Positions 44,969-55,465 of a stretch of 64,000 bases of DNA are shown piece by piece. Made by a program: the position numbers and the translations under genes. The DNA comes from Porpolomopsis calyptriformis (lineage: Eukaryota > Basidiomycota > Agaricomycetes > Agaricales > Hygrophoraceae). The DNA is taken from positions 1,841,098 to 1,905,097 of the forward strand of contig OX621164.1 of NCBI GenBank assembly GCA_951640195.1, given 5' to 3'. Position 1 is the first letter of the stretch. Each line of letters opens with the position of its first letter. A model generated the notes under the pieces. That model did no database searches. It worked only from the letters and a program-made list of their open reading frames with translations, and was not told the origin of the DNA.

Positions 44969-47900
44969 CTAATGGAAACCCATCCTTCGTACATATTCCC
45001 TCTCTTCCTCAGCAGTTAGCCGATCCGACCCAGCCCAATTTGCAGAACTAGTTCTCGCCCTGAACCGGCTAGTTCTGGTTCGGAATATCTCCTCCATTCT
45101 TAGCGGCCGGATCGTCCCAAATATTTCATCCGGATTCACTGTGCTCTGCATTTGCAAGGCTTGTCTGAGTTCTGGCGATTGTGCCCATCCCGGTGGATCG
45201 AATGTTCGAGGCCGGTTCTCGTCCTCCGAATCCGAATACTCGCTGTTGATATCGGGTAGTTCGATGTTTTCACTGACGAGTTCTGACGGGGCGGAAGCCT
45301 CTTTAGCGGCTTGTAGTTGCGACCTGAGTCGCTCTGCCATCTGGGCTTGCACCATTTGGGTAGGATCGACAACCTCGTCTTCTGGAATTTGTATTGTTGA
45401 CTTTGCTTTGCCTTTGGTCATTGCTGAAGAAGGGGCGGATGGTTGGGAGGTATTGTACGCGGCGGAGGAGGCCAGTGCCGTTGGCTGCTTTGTTACGCCA
45501 GCAGATTTCGTTGCCGCGCCTGCCCGCGAAACACCAGTAGTGTGGGTTGGCTTTACGGACTTGGAGGTGGCTTTCTTCACCTCGGGATTTTTCTCAATCT
45601 CGACGGCCACCTTCCGTTTCTTTGTGACTTCCTCTTCCTGGAAAATGGTCAACCATATGTTGTGGGTCAGAAGATTGGCTCCCACCTTCTTAGTCACACT
45701 CTTGGGAAGCTTTTTATCCGTGTGCTCTTCACGTCCCCTTTTCCGCCGCTCTCCCTCCTCCTTCATCCTCCGCTCCTGCTCCACAGCTCTGGCCTTTTCT
45801 TCTTCCGCTTTCCTCTGCAAGGCTAGTTGGCGCCTATTTTCCATTTCCTTGAGCCGGACAGCTTTTTTGTCCATTTCTTCTTGTTGCTGTATATCGCAAG
45901 TCAGTCGAGTCATATAGAGAATAGGAGGCTGTACATACCTTCTTAGCAGCAACAGCAGCAAGTTGAAGACTCTTGAGCTCCGTCTTTCCCTTCTTGCCCG
46001 TGCCTAGTACGTTGCTGACCAGTTTACCAGCTTGACCTAGGAAGCTTTCGTTCGACGAGGCCGATGACTCCACTGGGGGTTGGGTCTCTTTCAACAAAGT
46101 CTTGGGCTGAGATCAAAGAATATTAAGTACACTCGAGAAGACATCAGGGGAGAATCTTGCAACATACCTCAGCGACACTGACAGCCGAGACTTTAACATT
46201 CCCTTCATCCGCTTCACACCTGCTCGTCCTTAGACCTTTATTTTTGTCGAGGTTATCCACATCCACGTCAAGTGTACCGGGGATCGCAGAGCTTCCCTCT
46301 TGCGTGGGCAGAGCTTCGGCATCGTCATTATTCTTTACAGGCCCTGGATCGGCCTTTTGACTTGTGGTAGGGTCAGTGCTCCATGTCAGGCTATCATCTT
46401 TGCCTCCAATCCCGAATGGCCACAGAGTGCCCTCCGGAAGTTGCTCATCCAACGGCCAACTGTCATCGTCATAATCATCATCATCTAGACTAGTTCCTTG
46501 CGGGAATTGAGCACCGGGAGCAAATTGCGACCCAAATACGGATGAATATTCCGTATCCTGTGTGGCGGGTTGCCATGCAGGAGCATCATCACAGGCATCA
46601 AAAAGCCGATCTGACGCTACGCTTTCGAGAGACGGCTGGCCTGACAACGCGGCAGGTGGCCAGGGTTGGGATGATGCTGGAGGAAGGTGTGTGTCTATAG
46701 GAAACGAGGATGTTGTGGTGGGTATTTTGAATGAATGATCTTTGGCGGAACCTGCTGGACGGGCTTGAGGGGGAGGCACGAACACCGGCAAGGGCTTACT
46801 AAACACAGGGACTGGAGGTAAGGTAAAGCCAGTAAGAGGGGGAGAATTGGGAGGTGTTGTGGATTTACTGTCGTCGGAAACGTGTGCCTTGTTTGTGGCC
46901 GTGCATGCTTCCACACCAGAGGTGGGACACTCGATCGAATTGGGTGGCTTCTTGATAGTGTTGACTTTCGCCTCATTCGATGTGAAGAGATCGGAAACAC
47001 TTAATCTAGCAGGTTCCCGAGAGGATCCAGGTGAGTTGTCCGAAACGACATTGGCTGCAATCACTTCAGTTGATGCAGCGGCAGGAACACTGTCCTGGTC
47101 AATTGTAGCCGACCTCTTTTCCGTCTTATTCCTTTCGGCCACTCTAGCTTCGGCAGCGGCTCTGGCCTCGGCAAGCCAAGTAGTAGCTACAGCCCCTCCA
47201 AATGATTTGCCCATGCTCTTCCCGACTCGGGTGCCAAGACCTTCGACCGTCCTCTTGAGTCTATCCAGCATCCCTTCTTGCTGGTCATAAACCGGCGTCA
47301 CCTGATCCTCGATTGTCTTGGTGAGTGAAGGACATGGCTGATGTGGAGTAAGTGCGGGTGAGAGGTGAGATGGTACATGTTTCGCCTCGTTATCCTCTCC
47401 CTTTCTTGTTCTTGTATCGTGAGGCATGGACTGGGCTGATGCTGCATCATTATCAACCAATTTAGGTACTTTGGATCGTCGTTCATCCCCGCAGCCGTTG
47501 GTCATTGCTGAAATGGTCTCGATCTCGTCACTCTTCCTCTTCAACCCAGCTGAGGGCTCTGGTGCTCCCGATGTTACTCCAGGCTCATCCATTCTTTTCC
47601 CCGTGATTTCCAAAGCTTTGACCTCTCTCGCTTTAATCAACCACGATGATCGCTTACCCCCAAGCGCAAACCCAGGCGTTGCGTTTCCGGTTATCGGCAG
47701 ACCCATACCCATAGATGGCTCCCTCTGTGCGCGCATACTCTTCCGCAGTGACAACGGGGCAGGAAGACTGGGGAAAATCGAGGCACCTGGTTTGCGTGTA
47801 AGGTGTTTGGGTGATGATGTAAATGGGGGTGCGTCACGGAGGGGTACTTCCGGCACTGTGGGAGGGGGAGGGTTTGGTGGATGAGCGATAGGGAGGGGGG

Positions 47901-48994
47901 CAGTGATTGCATCACTTGTATGAGTGTTGAGAGATTGATCACGAGGCCGGTCTGGGAGCGGTGCGGTGTGGCTTTCTTGCCGAACTTTGGACATGGGGTG
48001 AGAAGCCGGGATGGTATCGTTGTTGTGATTGGTTGATGTATTAGAGTGCACGGGGGCAGCAAAATTCTCGTGTATCTTGGAAGAAATGGGTGGAATGGAA
48101 GGAGGCGGATGAGGGGAAGCCACACTTTCGGTTAGAATAGTCTCGTATTCACTCCCAGGTACCGGAGTGACTATTCGCGTTCTAGAAGGGACAACCATCT
48201 GCCCAGTATCGCCTTCGTTGACAGTAGGAAATGATTTCGTCACACAGTCCGTAGGTCTGCCAGCAGCGTCCTGATGAAATGGCGTATGACTGCGTTCAGC
48301 TGTCTCGTCATCCTCTACGATCATGGACAAGTCGATCGGCTCAGACTGGGGGTGTGTCTGGGACGATGGAATTCGGATACATTCGGGATGTGGCGGTTCT
48401 GGTTGAGAAAGTTGTAGCAAGGTAGGGATGTCCTGCAGGGAGCTCTCGACTATAGAAGGCTCCTCTCTGGGAGGCAAACCTCTTCTTTGAAACAGTGTTT
48501 TTTGATCAGGCGGCAACACATGTCCCTCTATCTCGTGCGGAACCATGGGCTCTGAGATATTCTTGTTCTTGGCCGGCAAAAGATCTTTGTGGCGACCATT
48601 CGATCGTGGAATATTTTCGTTTTCAAAAGTCTCATGGCCCTGATGCCGTTGAGTATGTGTATTCCTTTATAGATGATGTAGATATACCTCTGGAGACGGC
48701 GTGACCGTTCTGAGCTCCGGCATAGCGTGTTTGGGATTCATTACCTTTTTCCGGCCGGGTGTTTTGACCAGTTCAATAATAGGACTAAAAAAGCAAATCA
48801 GCCATGGTAGCGAATTGGGACAGAAGAACCTGCGAGTACTCTTGCTTAGGGCCAGAGATGATGTTATCGATGTAGTTGTTGAGGAACATAAAACCGTGAT
48901 ATTGGATTTGATCTCGAAAGAACTTTCGGCCGGGATCATTGGCCATTGCTACGCGAATAGAGGTAGCCCAAGAAACCATGCCAGGGTGTGCCAT
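44969..48994 (-). CDS. INCENP/Sli15-like inner centromere protein (chromosomal passenger complex)
   Basis: Scaffold of the Aurora B chromosomal passenger complex. ATG 48994 begins MAHPGMVSWATSIRVAMAND, then FMFLNNYIDNIISGPKQE, fitting the N-terminal helix that binds Survivin and Borealin. After short exons (KTPGRKKVMNPKHAMPELRT) comes a disordered 800-residue middle (48579-46144). A charged coiled coil follows (EEMDKKAVRLKEMENRRQLA; 45900-45720), as in the microtubule-binding helix. The C-terminal IN-box is LPDINSEYSDSEDE, FDPPGWAQSPELRQAL, NPDEIFGTIRPLRMEEIF and the phosphorylated TSS motif in RARTSSANW. These align with human INCENP LFGTILPLDLEDIF and RTSSAVW. It ends REYVRRMGFH. Head to head with REC8 (367 bp between starts). 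Confidence 0.87.
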
Positions 48995-49361
48995 ACTGGG
49001 TGGTCGTCGAAGGAATCAAATCTTTGGGTTGGTTCAAGTCAAGGGACGCGTTTAATCACGTGATTAGATGGGATACTCTTAAAAGTGCACCACAGACACG
49101 CGATTGAAATGGAGATGGTCTGGGTTTTGACTTCAGACGCGGAGTGCAGCATATAATGCACGGAATGGCTTTTGCTGATGACCCGCCATGATTGATGTGG
49201 GAAGGCAAATGATTGATTGACAGGGATTGGAGGCGGTAAGAAGACTTCTCGCTCCCTATTTATTGTCAAGTATGGTCAGTGTCGTCCAATATCCTGCCAG
49301 CACCTTTCTTTACGCCTCCCTGACTTATTTATCACCTATGCCAACTTTATAGTGATCTGCC
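48995..49361. promoter_or_regulatory. Bidirectional INCENP/REC8 promoter with a 14-bp palindrome and MCB-like boxes
   Basis: 367 bp between divergent starts. A perfect palindrome TAATCACGTGATTA (49053-49066) contains CACGTG, and ACGCGT lies at 49046-49051 directly beside it. Further ACGCG cores occur at about 49097 and 49137. The elements lie within 150 nt of the INCENP ATG, so they may serve INCENP more than REC8. There may be 5' UTR on the REC8 side. Confidence 0.55.
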
Positions 49362-52300
49362 ATGTTTTTCTCCCCAGAAATTCTGGCCAGAAGAGACAGT
49401 GGAATGGGGTTGTTATGGTGAGAACGACCTGCCATCTCCCCCTCGTACTTTTTTATCAACTCCCGCATCCTATTCGGTTTAGGCTTGCAGCGACTCTCGG
49501 GTCTAAATCCACCTTCAAAAAGTTGCCTAAACATTCTGTGATGAACGCCGATATATCGCAACTATGTGATCAAATTGTGGAACCGCCGGAGCCTCTGGCT
49601 TTGAGATTATCGAGCAACTTGATGGTTGGAGCAGCGCGGTATCTTCGGCTTTGTCATAAAGTTAGCCTGGACTGATCAAGATATTCTAGCATATACAAAG
49701 GTTGGCTAGATGTGTTTCTGCCAGTAATACCCCGGCCTTGATCCGACGTCTCGTAATATACAGTCAAGCAAGAATTTTTTTTGACGGACGTTACAGCCTG
49801 CTTCAATGCCCTGAAGAAGATGGTCCAGGAGTTTCATTCTCGGTCTGCGTTGGATCTCCAAATGGCTCAAACCAGCACTCGGTATGCCTGTTCTGGAAAT
49901 ATAAAGTTCAGAGACGATAAATTTTCCCATTCTCCAAGACCTTCAACTTTAACATTGGATGTAGACCCAAGAGCGGCCTTCATCGCGGATTTTGACGCCA
50001 TGGTTGCAGTACGTCTATCCCTCGTACTTTCATAATCTATTCTCACCAAATTATTGTCAGGATTGGGATGAGTATCTCAACATTGGCAGTGAGTCATTTG
50101 CATATCTGAATCAATTCTCACTATATGATCGTAATTTGCCTTTCGTAGCCAAGTCTAAACCCACCATCAATGATGGTGAAAGTGATGAGTTCGTTCCGGA
50201 ACCCAAGCCTACGAAGAAACGGAGCAAGCCAAACTCCCTCCCAGAGAATCTGCGCGCTGATTTATACACGCTAAAGGAAAATCATGACCATTTATTACCG
50301 GCATCATTTGACGCCTCGTTCAGCGGCCATAATGGTATTGACTTTTCATCATCTCAAATGGAGGGTGGATTTGGCTATCATGAAGATCTCTTCGGAGCTA
50401 CCGACGTTTTTGACATTAGTGGTGGCCTTGGTGACGAATTAGCTCGGGAGCTTGGGGAAGGTTGGGGTTCGCGTCTCGACGATAACAATGGGTGAGCGTT
50501 CCCTCTCTCTTCTGGTTCTGCCTGGTCTTCATGGTCTTCAATTTTCCTATAGACTGATGGACATCGACGCACCTCTTGACTTGGCCTTGGTTGAGCCCGG
50601 AGGAGAAATGGATTTGAATTTTGATTTGAGTGTCAATGCAGGTCATGGCATTGGGGATGTGCCTACTGATTCCCTAGCGGCCCTAGACCCCCTTCAAAAA
50701 CCTTATCGCTCTAGGAATCAGGTATGGGACTGCTCCACCTGGTTCTTCACCTCTGACGTTCCGTTTCAGCACGTATTGGGATCAGACAAAGGTCCCCTTT
50801 TGCAACGACAGATGTGGATTTGATGCTAATACCTCGCCAGAGAATTCACCCCTATCTTTGCGAGCCCCCCTGGACATACCCCAGTCTCCTGTAGTTCCAG
50901 AGAACATCTTTCAATCGTTACCTCTCCAAGGTTTCGAGCCAAGAGTAGAATTCATCGCCCCTGATACAGAACTCGACAAACTGCCGTCGAATAGAATCAA
51001 AAGAAGAAGATTGCTCCTGGATGCACGGACTGAACTAACAGATGATGAACTAAGGGTGATACTTTTTTCTCCGACTGCATATTTTTTTGACCGTGTAAAT
51101 GTCGTAGGTTGCTCGTGCACAATATTTGAATGAACAAACTGTCTTGAGACGCGAAATCAACATGAAGAAACATGAGAAGGAGAGCATCCGAATCATTGAT
51201 AATATGATATGGGGAATTCCAAATGGTAGTAAGTCTTTCAACTTCTAATGGTGACATGTCTTTCATTCGTCTTGTGCTCTCAGTTCAAGCCCAAGTGTTG
51301 GTTGACTTTTGGCTAGAGAATCTTAAAATCCAAGTCGAGGCTAGATCTGGCGCCATACACGTCTTTGCACGGAGTAGGTCTATTCCCCTCACTATGGCAC
51401 AGCGGACTAAAGAGTCTTCCTCCAGACGAACCTCCGGTAAAACGTCGAAAAGTTGCCAGACAGCAACCTTTTGACGAAAACGAAGAAAATGCAATTGTAA
51501 CTGCTCCCCCTTACTTTGACAATTATATCGACACGGCGATGGATGTTGGTATGGAAATGATGGACGGTAATTGCTGATTCATCGTGTGGTTCTGAGATTA
51601 TTCGGACTTTCGTAGACAATTTCTACAACGCCGGCACCATGGATCAAGAACCTGGCCATCTTCCTTCCTCAGAAGTATACCGGAAGTATCTCCTTCAACC
51701 CACTAAGTAACTGATTTTNNNNNNNNNNNNNNNNNNNNNNNNNNNNNNNNNNNNNNNNNNNNNNNNNNNNNNNNNNNNNNNNNNNNNNNNNNNNNNNNNN
51801 NNNNNNNNNNNNNNNNNNNNNNNNNNNNNNNNNNNNNNNNNNNNNNNNNNNNNNNNNNNNNNNNNNNNNNNNNNNNNNNNNNNNNNNNNNNNNNNNNNNN
51901 NNNNNNNNNNNNNNNNNNTCGTTAGGATCCGGGCCAAGGACGTCGAGCCTCGCGTCCGCCATCCGCACTTGGGAGTAATTTGGGTTTCGACGTTGGAACA
52001 CAAAATGTTCTAGATGACTCACAGCGATCGTCGTTGTTTCCTTGGGACAACGCGGGTGTCAGCTCCTCTGTCATAGGTGTCACGGTTGGTCCTCCCTCTG
52101 AAGGGAATGGCAGAGCGAGCGTGGGTCGAGCCGAGCTCAAACTCCGATCACTAGACAGTCCCTTCAGCCGACAAGAAAGTTCTTACACAGCTAGCCAAAT
52201 GGGCAGTGCCACGAGGAAAACCGGCTTTTCGCCCATGGCTTTTGGGAGCCAGGCTCAATTAGTCGGAGAGGATTTTACATTCAACGGTGAAAATCCTATC

Positions 52301-52725
52301 GCCATATTAGATAGCGATCTGACATAACTTTAGTTCCCGCCGACGATCCTGCTGCACTCGAGTTCCAACAGGGCATCAACCTGGCCACTCTCGAAAGAAA
52401 TTCTTTCAATTTTTTAGAGTCTGTTCCATTGCTACGCCGGGTCATCGAAACTAACATTGCTATTTGCTTAGATATGCCAAGATGCAATATCAGACCCTTC
52501 CGAGTTCTTCTGCTTTTACCTTTGAAGATATTGTCCCTAAATCGACCAGCACTCGTCATGTTGCTGCCGCCGCCTTTTATCATTGCCTTGGTGCGTAATA
52601 CGATTCTGATTCGGCCTTTTCTCCCCGCTGGATTATATCCTTACTTGATAGTATTGGCCACCAAAGACCTTATTCGCCTTCAACAAAGGGACGCTTACGG
52701 CGCCGTTGCTATCGTGATTGTGTAG
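49362..52725 (+). CDS. REC8: Rec8-type kleisin (meiotic cohesin subunit), interrupted by an assembly gap
   Basis: Kleisin that closes the cohesin ring. ATG 49362 gives MFFSPEILARRDSGMGLLW, spliced to LAATLGSKSTFKKLPKHSV, then DISQLCDQIVEPPEPLALRL and SSNLMVGAARVYKVKQEFFL. This is the Rad21/Rec8 N-terminal domain in its Rec8-like form. The middle is acidic and disordered with many introns. The C-terminal winged helix is SSSAFTFEDIVPKSTSTRHV, AAAAFYHCL and VLATKDLIRLQQRDAYGAVA, ending at 52725. A Rad21 paralogue is the alternative, but its usual start (MFYSE-x-ILSKKGPL) differs. The 200-N gap at 51719-51918 removes part of the middle. Divergent from INCENP. Confidence 0.78.
51719..51918. other. 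Assembly gap of 200 N
   Basis: An unbroken run of 200 N inside the REC8 coding region. The round length suggests a placeholder, so the true missing length is unknown. Reading frames on the two sides cannot be joined from this sequence. Confidence 0.99.
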
Positions 52726-53181
52726 ACCGATTGTAAACCTGCTAAAAGATGCATAGAGATACGCCCATTATTTCGGCTGTATCGCACACCCACCACTTGT
52801 TATAGACTAATTAATGCAAAGTGATGAGATTCATCATCCAAGTTGGAGCGCTTCAAGTCAAGTATCTTGCAAGATACTGGACAACACTCGGGGACGGTTG
52901 CAACCGTCGACGACGGAACCCGAGAACCCAATCACAACATAAAACGGCTCCGGGAACAATAATGCGCGTAGGAATACATCTAATGCATTGAACGCGGGAC
53001 GGTTACATGAATAGTATATGGTTGCTTGCAGAGTACAAAATCTGAAAGAATTGCCCAACTCATTACGTAAAACAGAGGAATTGATGATAGCTCACAAGAC
53101 TCACGGTGAGGCAGATTTTCATACATCCTGTTTTGACTATAGCCGTGCCCGCACCGACAATGAAACAAATCTCGATAGTGT
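52726..53181. other. Intergenic between convergent REC8 and a hypothetical gene
   Basis: 456 bp between two stop codons. It contains two close perfect palindromes (listed separately) and a partial echo of one half-site (GGGACGGTT at about 52996). No protein-coding signal recognised. Confidence 0.45.
52861..52908. repeat. Pair of perfect palindromes (18 bp and 16 bp) sharing a TTGCAA core
   Basis: AGTATCTTGCAAGATACT at 52861-52878 and GACGGTTGCAACCGTC at 52893-52908 are each identical to their reverse complement. They lie 14 bp apart and both centre on TTGCAA. As RNA each could form a short hairpin with a TGCA loop (7-bp and 6-bp stems). They sit between convergent stop codons, so a 3' end or protein-binding role is possible. 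Confidence 0.8.
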
Positions 53182-54515
53182 TCAGTATGACCCTTTAGTT
53201 CCTCTGAAAACCCAAATTTCCTTTCGTGATCCAAATCCAAAGAGGCCTCTTCTCGCCATAGGGACTGTGGTCTGTAGATGGTAACCCATAACGGCGATCT
53301 CCCTTAACACGTGAGCAATGAAGAGGCTTTTGCTTATCTCGAATCCTAACGATACATGTTAATAAGCAACAGAACAAGGAAGAATAAACATTCACCTCCA
53401 AGTCCATTCTTTTTGATCTCGATTGTAAGCACATTATCTTCACTAACCCGATCGGATGCAATTTTTCGAGGTAGAATCGCCTTTAGGTTCGCGCCAATGC
53501 TTTCGGAAATCATAGGCGGAGGATTGATCAAAGTCACCCGATGCCCAGAAGTGGAAAAATGCGCTAGAAAGAAATCTGCTGCTAGATCGGGTGGTGCCAT
53601 AGTAAAGACCAGTTGGGGCGGCTTTAATACCAAAAACAAGTTTGAGTGCTGGAATGTCTCTCTAATTTATCATAGGCAATTGGCACGAACTGGATTTCCA
53701 GAATTTAGAGAGGCAAGATAGGCGTAACCCTACGCAGCCAGAATGTGATTATTATGGCCACCAGCACTGCAGAAAGAAATCACAATTACCCGCTTTGCCA
53801 AAAGACTGAATAGTCTAGTGATGATCTCCCAAGCCCTAGGTAAAGTGGATTTAAAGGGAATGGGTGTAGCAGGTCGAGATATTTTGCTTACATGATGGCG
53901 TCTTGCCCTTTGCTACTCCACGGATCTCTCGAGAAGAGCACATGCCATGCCTCACCGCGAAATTCATTGGATTCGACACCAGGAGGCCACAGAGGAAACA
54001 ACTCCTGCTTGAGTTCATCCAGGGCATCTGGACGCGTGAGATTTTCCACCAAGAGTTCGTTAGTCCCCCGAAATGTTATGAAAATATGATCTAATACGAG
54101 ATCAGGATTGAGACGAGGTAAAACACGAGCGCCACAGACATGAGACGAAAGAGGTCTTGGGATTCGATGTCGATCGCTGACGCGACAGAGGTACCCCTGA
54201 TTTTGGGCCTGAGTTTGTTCGCTGCCTAGTTAGAGGTACGTTACTGCTTGTATCAGGTCTCTTCATGGCAGACCTTCTGGGAGCTGTAGCGGACAGATGC
54301 TTGGGTCGAGGCATCCGAGCAGTTGGTCCCCCGGCAGAAGTGGAGGGGATCTGCATGGGCAAATCATTGTAGGTTGGGAATGGTGTCGATTGAGGACGCA
54401 TTGTGTAATATGGACCGAAACCTGGCGGGACATTGCTTTGTCCTGAATACCCTGGATGGGGTGGGTACGGTTGGTTGAAATAGGGATAACCTTGTTGGCT
54501 GTACGCGGTTTGCAT
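53182..54515 (-). CDS. Conserved hypothetical protein with disordered Pro/Ser-rich N-terminus
   Basis: ATG 54515 starts MQTAYSQQGYPYFNQPYPP and runs through a basic Ser/Arg-rich stretch (PRRSAMKRPDTSSNVPLTRQ, RQRTNSGPKSG). Spliced exons give HVCGARVLPRLNPDLVLDHI, GTNELLVENLTRPDALDEL and LFPLWPPGVESNEFRGEAWH. Further exons give GYAYLASLNSGNP, PPQLVFTMAPPDLAADFFLA, STSGHRVTLINPPPMISESI and VSEDNVLTIEIKKNG. It ends GLFGFGSRKEIWVFRGTKGSY at the stop 53184-53182 after AHVLREIAVMG. I recall this folded C-terminal region from other agaricomycete hypothetical proteins, but no function is known to me. About 380 residues with five or six introns. Confidence 0.75.
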
Positions 54516-54758
54516 ACTGCTTAGAGAATAAGCGCTCCTGGGTTGGAAAGTGTGACTTATTTATGAAAGAGGTGACTCTCCCCCTCACTCCCTTCTGTGA
54601 TGGAGGAGATATGCCTTTACTCACCGGGCGGTACAGCGGTCGGAACCTCGTGTGGAATCCACGAACCACGATGGGTAAGCGGAAGGGCAGAGGTGAGGTC
54701 ACGTGGTTATCACGCTAATTTAAGTCAATCGATAAAAACCATCTTATTTAATAATTCT

Positions 54759-55378
54759 ATGGCATCAACATTTTTCACCTGGCTGCGCTCACCAGCGTCG
54801 AGGGAATACTTCTTCAGTTAGTGTTCTTTTTTGTGTATGCGGTCTCCTTGAACGATTCCATAGGCACACATTTTTGGGGACCAGTCAGTTCTACGTGGCA
54901 GTATTTCCTTGTTAATAAATACTTGATATCAGGCCGCAAATTGGGGTCTTCCCCTCGCCGCTCTCACCGATTTACACAAGGATGAAGAAGTTATTTCTGG
55001 CCCAATGACAAGTGCTTTGACGTGTTACTCGTGAAGTATTCCATTATTTCTTCATCTATTGTGGCTCAACGATCTTATTCGTAGCCTGGTGTTCATGCGT
55101 TTCGGTATGTCGACTGCATACTGTGTTAGTTGAGCATCATCCCTCAGCATCCGTTATCCTTAGCCTGGCGAGTGCAACCCCGAAATTACCTCCTCTTTGC
55201 GTGTCACTTGACAAACGCGACAGCACAATCGGTGCAAGGTGTCCGATTCGTGAATTATTGGTACAACGGGGGAAAAGAGAAGAAGCTCAGCACAGCACTG
55301 TCTCTCAACGACACTGTGGAGGGGGTGCAGGATAAGGTTAACCACTCTTCCTCCGGAGCGCGACAAAAGACCAAGTAA
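54759..55378 (+). CDS. MPC1: Mitochondrial pyruvate carrier subunit MPC1
   Basis: Inner-membrane protein that with MPC2/MPC3 imports pyruvate into the matrix. ATG 54759 encodes [20 protein letters not shown], spliced to [20 protein letters not shown], the diagnostic MPC1 motif. [19 protein letters not shown] follows and joins to [21 protein letters not shown] longer than usual C-terminal tail ([20 protein letters not shown]) ends SGARQKTK. Three introns. Human and yeast MPC1 stop soon after the ACH-type motif, so the roughly 45-residue extension is an extra. CACGTG at 54700-54705 lies 53 nt upstream of the start. Divergent from the hypothetical gene at 54515. Confidence 0.92.
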
Positions 55379-55465
55379 AGTGAGCTTCTGTGATACTAGT
55401 TCATAATACACATTAAATAATGATTGTCGGTTTAGATGCTTAACGTACACCACAGATGCTAACTT

